Assembly: GCA_013821315.1 (NCBI GenBank) | Contig: JACDHA010000005.1 | Location: 30,059 to 64,789 of the forward strand | DNA: 34,731 nucleotides | Source: Candidatus Dependentiae bacterium | GTDB lineage: Bacteria > Babelota > Babeliae > Babelales > Babelaceae | Direction: 5' to 3' | Shown: in pieces, positions 1 to 8,117 of the stretch | Layout: each line of letters opens with the position of its first letter | How positions within the stretch are numbered: position 1 is the stretch's first letter | Program-made: the position numbers and the translations under genes | The notes under the pieces: generated by a model | Told to the model about the DNA's origin: nothing | The model's database searches: none | What the model saw: only the letters and a program-made list of their open reading frames with translations

Positions 1-1170
1 CAAGTAATAATTTTACAATGCCGCTATAACCTAAGGTGCAAGCCTGTATAAGAATTGCCTGGCCATTTTGATCTTGTACATTAGGATCTACATCCGGTAC
101 ATTAAGAAGTAACTCTACAATCTCTGTGTTGCCTTTGACTGCAGCTACCAATAAAGCAGTACTTCCAATTTTGGTTTGTACATCCAGTTTTGCTCCAGCT
201 TCAAGTAAGGCTCTTACAATGCTAGTATGGCCTAGGGCACACGCTTTCATAAGGGGTGTTTCTGTATGTATGTCTTGTACATTAGGATCTACATCAGGTG
301 CGTTAAGAAGAAGCTTTATAATATCAGTATGGCCTTTTTCAGTAGCTATCAATAAAGCAGTACTTCCAATTTCGTTTTGTATGTCTGGGTTTGCTCCAGC
401 TTCAAGTAAAGCCCTTGCAATTGGTATGAATCCTTTATCTAATGCCATTATTAAAGGTGTATTGCCAAATTTATCTTGTAAGTTAAGATTAGCCTTTTTT
501 TCAAGTAATAATTTTACAATGCCGCTATAACCTAAGGTGCAAGCCTGTATAAGAATTGCCTGGCCATTTTGATCTTGTACATTAGGATCTACATCCGGTA
601 CATTAAGAAGTAACTCTACAATCTCTGTATTGCCTTTGACTGCAGCTAACAATAAGGCAGTAGTTCCAATTTTGGTTTGTACATCCAGTTTTGCTCCAGC
701 TTCAAGTAAAGCTCTTGCAATACCAGTGTGAGCTAGGGCACAAGCTTTGATAAGAGCTGTTTCTCCATGTTTATCTTGTACATTAGGATCTACATCAGGT
801 GCGTTAAGAAGAAGCTTTACAATATCAGTATGGCCTTTTTCAGTAGCTATCAATAAAGCAGTACTTCCAATTTCGTTTTGTATGTCTGGTTTTGCTCCAG
901 CTTCAAGTAAAGCCCTTGCAATTGGTATGAATCCTTTATCTAATACCATTATTAAAGGTGTATTGCCAAATTTATCTTGTAAGTTAAGATTAGCCTTTTT
1001 TTCAAGTAATAATTTTACAATGCTGCTATAACCTAAGGTGCAAGCCTTTATAAGAGCTGTTTCTGCATGTTGATCTTGCACATTAGGATCTACACTAGGT
1101 GCATTAAGAAGTAACTCTACAATCTCTGTATATCCTTTTTGTGCAGCTATCAATAAAGCAGTGGTACCTA
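1..1170 (-). repeat. 501-bp higher-order tandem repeat inside the ankyrin gene
   Basis: Bases 1-501 and 502-1002 differ at only about 20 positions by eye, and a third, more diverged copy begins at 1003. Each unit encodes 167 residues, that is five ankyrin repeats. The period is a multiple of three, so copy-number change keeps the frame open. Many of the differences are clustered around 210-260 and 711-761, suggesting local conversion or selection in one ankyrin unit. Confidence 0.9.
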
Positions 1171-4100
1171 TTTCGTTTGGTATGTTTGGGTTTGCTCCAT
1201 GCTTTAGGAGGAATTTGGTGCAATCTATGTAGCCTTGCTCTGCTGCTATCATAAGAGTTGTAATCCCTTGTGTATTAGCAAAATTAATATCAACCGCATG
1301 CTTTAGTAGTAGAGCTAATACGGATATTCTATTGGAATCTGTTGCTGTAAAAAATGCTGTTGTAAGAGCTATATCATCATTAAAGCCATCTGATAATAAT
1401 AATGTAACTACATCGTCGTACCCACAAGTTGCTGCATATATAAAAGCTAAGGCTCTTCTAGAAAGATAACGGTTATTGGTATCATTTAAAGAAATGTCTG
1501 TATGGATAGCTGAAGCGGTTTGGTAGCAATGCAGGATATGTTGTAGGTTTGTTGGTGCCTTAATTTTGTTTGCATATTCTAAAGGCGTTAATTTGTTTTT
1601 CCCTTGAACATCAAGAGGTAGTCCAGTATCAAGAAGTAGCAATGCTATTTCAGTTCGATTAAAATCAATAGCATGATGTAAAGCAGTTTTGCCCTCTTTA
1701 TCTTTAGCAAAGCATTTAAAACCGTTATAGAGAAGAAATTTTACTGCCTCAGTATCATTATTGAATATCAAAATCGGCATTAATTTAATAATAAAAGCTT
1801 CGTTAAAAAGAGTATGAGCTTGAGAAGTTTTTAGTGCTGTTTGACTAGCTTGAGTAGGTATTAAAAATGCTCCACCTTTTATAATATGATAAATAGCTTC
1901 AGTATTGCCGTGTTCGATAGCATGTGTTAATGCTGTTTTGCCATTGCTATCTTGAGCATGGATATCTATGTTTGGCAAACTTAATAATTTTAAAAGGGCA
2001 TTGTTTTTTGGATGACGTGTAGAGAGCATAAGTGGTGTAGTGTCCGTGTTAGAGGCTTGAGCATTAATCTCTTGGATATTAGTAGAATCTGCATTATCTT
2101 CAAAGTAAACTGAGAGCATAAGAGAGGTGTACCCTTGAGCTTCTAATGCACCTCTTTCTACTTTGCTTTTTTGCTCTAGTTGATGTGCATGGTAGAGACC
2201 TTCTTCAATGGTAATAAGCTGCTTTACTCTCTCAAATATTCTCTTAGGTATTTTAGATGCACGTAGCTGTTTAAGTAGAGCAAGTTTTAAATCACCATTA
2301 GGCTGAGCATTATAGAGTATTTCAAAGAGTGCTGGTTTATCTTCAAAAGCAGCAGCTATAAGGGGTGTTTGTCCTAAGTGATTAGTGCTTGTTAATGTTT
2401 GGGGGTAAAGCTTAATTATAAATTCAAGCAGCGAACTTTCGTTTAGTTCTAATGCTTTAAAGAGGCATAAGCTAGCATCCTGATTACTTAATGATGGTCT
2501 ACTGATAAGTAGTTGCTCTAACAAGTTTTTATTGCCTGTTCTTAAAGCATCTATTATTTTGCCTAATCTAAATGCAGGAAGCATGGTAGCTAAAAGATCC
2601 AAAACAAGATAATTATTCTGCTCTTGGGCCTTATTCCATAAAGAGTGGAGCTGTGGTGTTGTTGGTTTTTTACTTTTAATTAACAGCTCAAGCAAGAGTT
2701 TGTCTTGTGTACTATAGGCATGAATAAGAGCGTTCTCAATATTTGTTTCAGAGAGTTGGATATGTAATAGCTGCTCGATAACTACATTTTTTTGAGCTTT
2801 AATAGCATATAAAAAAGGCGTTTCACCTTGAGTATTAATAATGCCATTAACATAGGGCTGTAGTGCAGTAAGTGTTTCTTGGCTTAAATGATTTGTTGCA
2901 AGCTCGTGTTTAAACTCTTGTAATATAGCAGCTTTTTGTTCTTGAGCAACTTTTTGTTGTTGTTGCTTTTTCTCAAGTAATGGTGCCATTTGGTGCAAGT
3001 AAGCCTTTTTTACAGCATCTTTTATCTCTTGTTTTATTTCTTTAGTAGCTTGTACAAGTTCATAAATAGTGTTGCTATTTATGCAATGATAGGTGTGAGC
3101 TCCAGCAGCAAGTAGCAGTTCTATAACTTCTAAATGATTATGTATACATGATAAATAAAGGGCCGTATGTCCAAAAGCATCAGGGGTATTTACCAATGCT
3201 TGATTGGCAAGTAATTTTGCAACTTTTTTTATGTCACCCTTATAGCAAGCGTACATAAGCTCTGTTGCTTTATGTTTATTAAGCCAGGTGCTTTTTTTAT
3301 ATACATGTTTTTGCAGTAGAGCAGCGATTTTAGGGAGATTGCGTTTCTGGGCAAGAGAGAGCGCACTGTCGCCTTTGTTATTGGTCGGTGTAGGATCTGC
3401 ATGAGCTTTAAGGAGAATCTTAATAAAAGGTTCAGCTTTATCTTGTAGGTAATCAATTGCATAACAAAGAGCATTGTTGCCATTGCTGTCTTGTGTATTG
3501 GGATCTGCTTTATGCTCAAGCAGTAACTGAGTGATTGCTATAGCTAATTGAAGCATATCGTTTGATTGATGGGCTAGTCGTAAAGCATGCATTAGTGGTG
3601 TTAACCTATACCGGTCTGACATATTAGCATCAGCTGATCCATAGCCAAGCAACAGCTCAAGTATTTCAATAGACGGAGCTTGCCGTGTTAAAGTATAAAT
3701 AAGAGGAGTTACCCCATCTTTATTTGGGTTATTAATAGTTTTTTTATTAAGTAGGCTAAGCGTAGAGTAAAAATCATTGCGGCTTAACGCACAAAAAAGA
3801 GCTTGTTCTCTGTTGTTGCTAATTTCATAAAAATTAGCATCTTCTTCAAGTTCTTCAAGCAATCTGCTTATTAATTGCCAGTCGCCACTCTGGGCTGCCA
3901 GCTCTAAGGGTGATTTTTGAGAGCCTGAGCCATTAGAATTACTAGTATTTTGTAAAGTTTGCTGCTGGTGGTTTGCAGTTAATCCAGCTTGATTTCTTTG
4001 TGTAGCAGCTTTTTGTTGTAGAGCTATTTTTTCAAGAGTTAGAAGGCTAATGGGCTTGCCGCAAGCATATACTTCCGGATAGATAGTTACTATCTGCATA

Positions 4101-4683
4101 CTACTAGCAATGGCTGGGATAAGTTTAACAACAACAATTAAGTTAAGGTCATTTGCTGCAAGCCCTATAAGTTTAAACTTATAAGTACTGAAGCTGTACG
4201 GTGTTTTGCCAGCTTGGATATCAAAAGGCTCTAAAATAGTATCCCGATTAAAACAGTTGGTTACTGTTTCTACTATATAGTTTGTTAATTGATCTGGTGT
4301 CCAGCTTGTTGGAAAGAATGTTTTAGGCTCTTGGTAATAGTGGCCGTTGTAAATAACATACCCAACGTGAAAGTTTTGTATATCGCCATTAGTTAGTACC
4401 CATAACTTATCAGACACTTTAACAAGTGTTAAACCCTGAATGGTTTGAATTGCTTGTGGTTGGTAATAATGAAAGCCCAATAGCTTACGATTACCCGAGT
4501 TATCCATAACCGGTTGATAACCAGTAACATGAGCAAGTGCCGGTGCTAAAGACGTTACATGATGATGTCCCTGTAATGGTAGATACACTCTAGGATCTGC
4601 AGGTGTTTGATTATGTTGTCTCATAGCTAAGAGAGCTGTGGTAAAATGAATGACAAAAGATAAAAAAATACCATATTTTTTCA
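1..4683 (-). CDS. Giant secreted ankyrin-repeat protein with N-terminal EndoU-like domain (partial, C-terminus off window)
   Basis: An uninterrupted reading frame of 1561 codons starts at 4683 (ATG preceded by TTTGGAGAGCT) and leaves the window at base 1 without a stop. Residues 1-20 form a signal peptide. Residues about 50-205 resemble the bacterial EndoU RNase domain of polymorphic toxins: possible catalytic His52 and His72 (GFHYY), then KTFFPTSWTPDQL at 121-133 matching the family's TFFP-x-x-W block, and IVTIYPE at 198-204 matching the closing I-x-[TS]-x-YP. From about residue 257 onward there are many ankyrin repeats (TALLIA.., TPLMHA.., VELLL..DVDPNVQD types). A Gln/Lys-rich, probably coiled segment lies near 555-600. 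The last ~390 residues seen are near-identical tandem blocks. Likely an exported effector or toxin acting on host targets; the EndoU call rests on motif recognition only. Confidence 0.85.
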
Positions 4684-4729
4684 TAGCTCTCCAAAGTATA
4701 TTTTCAAATTATTAAATTTATAGTAATTA

Positions 4730-4757
4730 ATTATAAACTATTTAAAAAATAAAACAA
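4730..4757 (-). promoter_or_regulatory. Putative sigma-70 promoter of the giant ankyrin gene
   Basis: On the minus strand TTGTTT (4757-4752) is followed by a 16-nt spacer and TATAAT (4735-4730), about 46 nt upstream of the ATG at 4683. The surroundings are very AT-rich, which lowers the weight of the match. Confidence 0.35.
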
Positions 4758-4771
4758 ATTAAGTAATGTTT

Positions 4772-5020
4772 TTATTGCAAAAAGTAGGTTTTAATATAAG
4801 CTGGCATAAGCTAGTTTCTTTCAACGGGTAAGCTTGCTATTGTTTTAAAGTATTTTGGCTAATAGTTTTAAGAGACTAAGCTTGGTAGCTGATGAATAAT
4901 AATAACTCTTGCACCTAAAATTTTTTCAATTTTATACCTGTGAAGCCCTATTCCAGTGCCAATAAGTGCAACCAGAGGTCTAGGAATTTTACGTAAAGCT
5001 TTCTAAGTATTTTTAACGTT
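4772..5020 (-). pseudogene. Decayed C-terminal fragment of a second tsaB copy
   Basis: This stretch would otherwise look empty. Read on the minus strand it gives KALRKIPRPLVAL..., GTGIGLHRYKIEKILGA and HQLPSLVS, then with frameshifts LKTISQNTLKQ and LMPAYIKTYFLQ-stop. This parallels the C-terminus of the intact TsaB encoded at 5879-6541: GNGSELYKADIQKAL, LHLVSLKTIGLEALKQW and QLMPVYMKICSL-stop, in the same order and at similar spacing. At least two frame changes and in-frame stops (for example at 5003-5005) make it non-functional. The divergence suggests an old duplication or a former paralogue. Nothing similar to the TsaB N-terminus was seen upstream of 5020. Confidence 0.75.
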
Positions 5021-5065
5021 AACTGAAAACCAAGAACTCACTTAACTCTATTTTTATTAATTATA

Positions 5066-5095
5066 TTGACAAATATGGGCAAAAATAGCTATTAT
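5066..5095 (+). promoter_or_regulatory. Sigma-70-like promoter of the small ankyrin gene
   Basis: TTGACA (5066-5071), an 18-nt spacer and TATTAT (5090-5095) lie about 47 nt upstream of the ATG at 5142. The same TTGA-18-TATTAT arrangement recurs on the minus strand upstream of 32493 and of 33100. Confidence 0.6.
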
Positions 5096-5141
5096 TAAAT
5101 TTATAATAGTTCAAATTAATAATATAAATTGGGAGAATAGA

Positions 5142-5825
5142 ATGAAAAGACATTTATTTATAGTATTACTAAGTATAAGTAGCCAAGTGTTTAGTATGTA
5201 TAGTAAAAATTGGTGGGACCCTATAGATAACGAAGTACACAGTAGTTCTGGCAGAGCTCATGCTAATAAGCCAGAAAATAGAGCGCTATGGGATGAGATA
5301 TTAAAAATATTAAACAATCCTACAGTCACTGATTTTAGTAAGTTAGAGAAGATATTAGATGAGTCTGGTGCAGATATTAATGCAAGAGACTGGCTGGGAC
5401 ATTTTACGCCTATTCTTTTTGCAGTCGGAGAAAATAATGAGCCTTTGACAAAGTTTCTTCTAAAAAGAAAACCTCAGCTTAACACTGTAGACTTCAAGTT
5501 TACCTATACACCGTTGCATTGGGCCATCATAAAAGATAATAAAAATATTGTTAAAATGCTCTTAAAAGCAGGAGCAGATGTTAATTTACCTAGTAGTGCT
5601 GGAAAAACAGCATTAGAAGTTGCCCAAAAGGAAAACAACCCTGAGATTATTAACATGATACAAGAATATATGGAATACGCTCAAAATAAGCCTCAAATTA
5701 AACAAGATACAGAAAAGTATGTAATGGATGTACTTGGTTATGCTGGTTCAGGTGAAGGTCAAGCAATGCCAGAATTACCGTTAGATGTAAAAAACATTAT
5801 TCTTGGCTACACAATAACTGGGTGA
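5142..5825 (+). CDS. Small secreted ankyrin-repeat protein
   Basis: A 227-residue protein with an N-terminal signal peptide (MKRHLFIVLLSISSQVFS). Residues about 60-180 form three to four ankyrin units: ILDESGADINARDWLG, the less regular PILFAVGENNEPLTKFLL, and the canonical TPLHWAIIKDNKNIVKML and KTALEVAQKENNPEIINM. The C-terminus (MPELPLDVKNIILGY) is a Leu/Pro motif of F-box-like appearance, seen at the end of many ankyrin proteins of intracellular microbes; this part is inference. The start at 5142 has a good ribosome site (GGGAGAATAG). It is transcribed divergently from the giant ankyrin gene and ends at a strong bidirectional terminator. Probably an exported protein-binding module with an unknown partner. 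Confidence 0.85.
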   Translation: MKRHLFIVLLSISSQVFSMYSKNWWDPIDNEVHSSSGRAHANKPENRALWDEILKILNNPTVTDFSKLEKILDESGADINARDWLGHFTPILFAVGENNEPLTKFLLKRKPQLNTVDFKFTYTPLHWAIIKDNKNIVKMLLKAGADVNLPSSAGKTALEVAQKENNPEIINMIQEYMEYAQNKPQIKQDTEKYVMDVLGYAGSGEGQAMPELPLDVKNIILGYTITG

Positions 5826-5841
5826 TATATAACTATTATTT

Positions 5842-5868
5842 AAGAGGCCTTGCAAGGCCTCTTATTTT
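5842..5868. terminator. Bidirectional intrinsic terminator
   Basis: A perfect 22-nt palindrome (AAGAGGCCTTG/CAAGGCCTCTT, 5842-5863) is flanked by T-rich sequence on the plus side and A-rich sequence on the other. It lies between the convergent ankyrin gene and tsaB and can serve both. Confidence 0.85.
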
Positions 5869-5878
5869 AATATTTGTT

Positions 5879-6541
5879 TCAAAGAGAACAGATCTTCATA
5901 TACACTGGCATTAGTTGTTTGTCGCGCGTGGCGTTAGTTTGCCATTGTTTTAGAGCTTCTAGTCCAATTGTTTTAAGAGATACTAAATGGAGCATAGGGT
6001 CAACAAAAGTCGCCCTATTATCTAACGCTTTTTGAATGTCTGCTTTATAAAGTTCAGATCCGTTACCAACAAACATAAAATTGCCTGGTTGCTGTTTAAA
6101 TCTTTCTAAGAGCACAGTGATTTTATCGTAGCCTGTAGCTATTTCTTGAGCTTGATCTCGTATACCGTAATAAACCTCTTGGCAAAAGGCATTAAGTAAT
6201 ACCACAAGAGTTGTGTTTGTATAGCAGGGCGCTAATTCATGTAAAAACGCTTGTAGGCCATCTACGCCAATAAGCGGTATATGTGTTGCAAAAGCCAGGC
6301 CATTGACCGAGGCTAATGCAACACGTAACGTGGTAAATGGTGCAGGCCCTTGATGGGCCGCTATAAATCGTAAGTCGGTAAAGGCAACTGCATGTTTATG
6401 TAATAAATCCTGCATGAGGTATAAAAAGTCTTTGCTTACTTTTTTGCTGTCCTGGGTAACTGAATCTATAAGCTCAGTATCGTTAAAAAGTCCAAGTTGT
6501 ACATCTGAGTAGCGTGTATGGACAGCGAGAAAAAAGGGCAT
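5879..6541 (-). CDS. tsaB: tRNA threonylcarbamoyladenosine biosynthesis protein TsaB
   Basis: A 220-residue member of the ASKHA-fold TsaB/YeaZ family, which pairs with TsaD and TsaE to make t6A37 on ANN-decoding tRNAs in the cytoplasm. The signature GPAPFTTLRVALASVNGLA (residues 65-83) corresponds to the family GPGSFTGLRIG-x(6)-GLA block. The N-terminus lacks the usual strict DTS-x(5-7)-L motif and reads AVHTRYSDVQLGL, a common form in divergent TsaB. Its start lies 7 nt beyond the zinc-ribbon stop and the ribosome site (TGAGGTACA) overlaps that stop, so the two are probably translationally coupled. A degenerate relative of its 3' half lies at 4772-5020. Confidence 0.88.
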   Translation of the reverse strand: MPFFLAVHTRYSDVQLGLFNDTELIDSVTQDSKKVSKDFLYLMQDLLHKHAVAFTDLRFIAAHQGPAPFTTLRVALASVNGLAFATHIPLIGVDGLQAFLHELAPCYTNTTLVVLLNAFCQEVYYGIRDQAQEIATGYDKITVLLERFKQQPGNFMFVGNGSELYKADIQKALDNRATFVDPMLHLVSLKTIGLEALKQWQTNATRDKQLMPVYMKICSL

Positions 6542-6547
6542 TGTACC

Positions 6548-6730
6548 TCAATTGTTTTTATTATTACATTTTTGTTGCTGATAAAAAATACTAAAAGCAT
6601 CGAATTCGATGGTCTTTTCTTTTTTAGTTATAATTTTACCACAATTTAGACATTTCCACCCATCGAAGTTTAAAAAATGATCAAAAAAGGATTGTAATAC
6701 CATCAACCCCGAACATTTAGTGCACTTCAT
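6548..6730 (-). CDS. Small zinc-ribbon protein
   Basis: A 60-residue protein with two CxxC pairs, MKCTKCSG at residues 2-8 and WKCLNCGK at about 26-33, a minimal zinc ribbon followed by a short charged, Asn/Gln-rich tail. A very strong ribosome site (GGGAGAGGAGCGGCA) precedes the ATG at 6730. It is first in a two-gene unit with tsaB. Rubredoxin-like or treble-clef knuckles of this size often act as nucleic-acid or protein adaptors; no specific function can be assigned. Confidence 0.75.
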   Translation of the reverse strand: MKCTKCSGLMVLQSFFDHFLNFDGWKCLNCGKIITKKEKTIEFDAFSIFYQQQKCNNKNN

Positions 6731-6781
6731 TGCCGCTCCTCTCCCTTTTTTAAAGTGGCATACGAAACCTGCTCTAAGGGA

Positions 6782-6810
6782 ATCTAAAGTATTGCTACCT
6801 TCTTTGTCAA
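6782..6810 (-). promoter_or_regulatory. Sigma-70 promoter of the zinc ribbon-tsaB unit
   Basis: Minus-strand TTGACA (6810-6805), a 17-nt spacer and TTAGAT (6787-6782). It lies just downstream of the ruvX stop and about 52 nt upstream of the zinc-ribbon ATG, so the unit can be transcribed apart from ruvX. Confidence 0.6.
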
Positions 6811-6823
6811 GTAGTATTTTTGA

Positions 6824-7231
6824 CTACTTGTTCATATGCAGGTAGGAGAGGTACGAATCCAAAATAAAAGCAGCTGCAACAGAATGGGATTTAATTTTAT
6901 CTTCTTTGGTTTTACGTGATCCTATAACTTGAGCACGCTTACTACTTAACCGTTCATCCCAGAGCACAAATTGTGTATCGGCGAATTTGGTTTCTAACAA
7001 TTCTTTGTAAGCAACAACTTTTTTGGTTTGATCGCTTTCGCCACCGCTCATTGTTTTTGGGTATCCTATAACAATAATACCTATTGTCTCTTTCTGTAAA
7101 GTAGTACTTAAAAACTGTTCAAGTTCAGCAGCAGTTACTGTAGTATAGGGCTTAGGAAAAATGCGAGAACTATCAGAAAGGGCTACACCTACCCATTGGT
7201 CGCCTAAATCTAAGGCCATTATTTTGCTCAT
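6824..7231 (-). CDS. ruvX: RuvX/YqgF family Holliday-junction resolvase-like nuclease
   Basis: A 135-residue protein of the RNase H-fold YqgF family, whose members process pre-16S rRNA and/or resolve Holliday junctions. Seen: MALDLGDQWVGVALSD (residues 5-20, first catalytic Asp8), IVIGYPKTMSGGES in the middle, WDERLSS with the catalytic Glu, and HSVAAAFILDSYL with the last Asp. The frame is open upstream to a TTG at 7303, but that extension (Lys/Asn-rich) is unlike the family. The ATG at 7231 gives the normal length and places the first beta strand at the N-terminus, so it is preferred. Only a purine-rich stretch precedes it as ribosome site. Confidence 0.88.
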   Translation of the reverse strand: MSKIMALDLGDQWVGVALSDSSRIFPKPYTTVTAAELEQFLSTTLQKETIGIIVIGYPKTMSGGESDQTKKVVAYKELLETKFADTQFVLWDERLSSKRAQVIGSRKTKEDKIKSHSVAAAFILDSYLSYLHMNK

Positions 7232-7361
7232 AGCTTTTTCTTTCTTAGCTTTATTTTTGTATGTTTTCTTTAAGTATAGTTTTTTTATAGAATTTTGTTG
7301 CAATCTCTTTATGCTGTTAACAGTCTAAGGTAAAGTTCTAGATAAACATAAGAGAAAAAGC

Positions 7362-7832
7362 ATGAAAAACATCCAAAAGCAATTAGTGGTTTTGGCTTTA
7401 CTTGTAGTGCCCTCAAGCCCTAGTATGAGCATGTATTCACATAAAAACGGTACTACACAAACTACTCATTTTATTATACCAAGTGTAAAGCCAAAGTTAA
7501 GAGCTCTTATGCATAATCAATGGTATACACAGATAGAGACTGAAGATGAAAACGTACGGTCATTCGAACGCAGTATACCTTTAGGTTTAGATACGGAAGT
7601 TATTCAAGTTTCTTTTGATACTAAAGGCAAGTTGCTTAATTGTTCTATAGAGTATCGAACACCAGATTTTAAAAACAATGAAAGTAAAGTTGCATGGAAA
7701 ATTACAAAAAATTCTGTTAAAAAAAGCTTTAAATGTCACTGTGCTAAACCCGCTTTCTTTGTCATGGCTTTAGTCTGTTTGTGTTATGCTTTATGTAAAG
7801 GTCCTTTTTATACTCAAGAACCTTTAGCATAA
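7362..7832 (+). CDS. Hypothetical secreted or membrane protein
   Basis: A 156-residue protein I do not recognise. Residues 1-22 form a signal peptide or N-terminal anchor (MKNIQKQLVVLALLVVPSSP). The middle is a mixed, polar segment without obvious repeats (LMHNQWYTQIETEDE). A second hydrophobic stretch near the C-terminus (FFVMALVCLCYALCKG, about 131-146) could be a membrane helix and contains several Cys. It is transcribed divergently from ruvX and is followed by the thrS leader region. AGAGAAAAAG is the ribosome site. Confidence 0.65.
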   Translation: MKNIQKQLVVLALLVVPSSPSMSMYSHKNGTTQTTHFIIPSVKPKLRALMHNQWYTQIETEDENVRSFERSIPLGLDTEVIQVSFDTKGKLLNCSIEYRTPDFKNNESKVAWKITKNSVKKSFKCHCAKPAFFVMALVCLCYALCKGPFYTQEPLA

Positions 7833-7923
7833 AAATTTTTAGAATAACTTTGAATTCATGACCAATTTAGTATAGACTCATACTGAAAACCTTACAGTAC
7901 CATGCACTGCCAGAAGGTATGCC

Positions 7924-8034
7924 ATGCATAAAAAGTCTTTTTATAGTATCTCTCAAAGTAATTCTCATACTTTTGCTTTTCCTGCACGAACGTGCTGTTG
8001 TAGCACCACTTCTTGTGTTACTTGTTGGGCGTAA
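7924..8034 (+). CDS. Possible thrS leader peptide (36 aa, Cys/Thr-rich)
   Basis: A short frame preceded by AGAAGG with 6-nt spacing encodes a peptide ending in RTCCCSTTSCVTCWA. The last 15 codons include four Thr and five Cys codons. Its TAA stop (8032-8034) is the exact loop of the hairpin TGGGCG-TAA-CGCCCA (8026-8040), which is followed by TTTT. Its position 83 nt upstream of thrS suggests a transcription-attenuation leader sensing Thr (or Cys) charging. A 53-residue hydrophobic frame starting at 7919 overlaps it but has only 1 nt between ribosome site and ATG. Translation of either is unproven. Confidence 0.4.
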   Translation: MHKKSFYSISQSNSHTFAFPARTCCCSTTSCVTCWA

Positions 8035-8044
8035 CGCCCATTTT
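8026..8044 (+). promoter_or_regulatory. Hairpin upstream of thrS, possible attenuator
   Basis: A perfect 6-bp G/C-rich stem (TGGGCG/CGCCCA) with a TAA loop, followed by four T. The short T-run makes it weak as a terminator, but its overlap with the stop codon of the upstream short frame fits a ribosome-controlled switch. Confidence 0.4.
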
Positions 8045-8117
8045 CGACACACTTTACTTTTTGTTATAGATTGTTTTTAGAAATTATTAGTTTATTTACT
8101 ACTTTAGGAATATTCGT

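Larger units (their letters stand above)
4684..5141. other. Intergenic region between divergent ankyrin genes
   Basis: This 458-nt gap contains the promoter of the giant ankyrin gene, the decayed tsaB fragment (4772-5020) and the promoter of the small ankyrin gene. No other intact gene was seen. Confidence 0.6.

Noticed and set aside
126-1031. Plus-strand frames of 134 and 94 codons at 126-530 and 747-1031
   Set aside because: They are antisense shadows of the repeated ankyrin gene; their similarity to each other follows from the 501-bp repeat.
3229-3519. Minus-strand 96-codon frame within the ankyrin gene
   Set aside because: It lies in a different frame inside the open 1561-codon ankyrin frame and has no ribosome site or recognisable content.
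7867-8052. Minus-strand 61-codon frame in the thrS leader
   Set aside because: No ribosome site or conserved content; it overlaps the hairpin and short frame that fit a thrS leader better.
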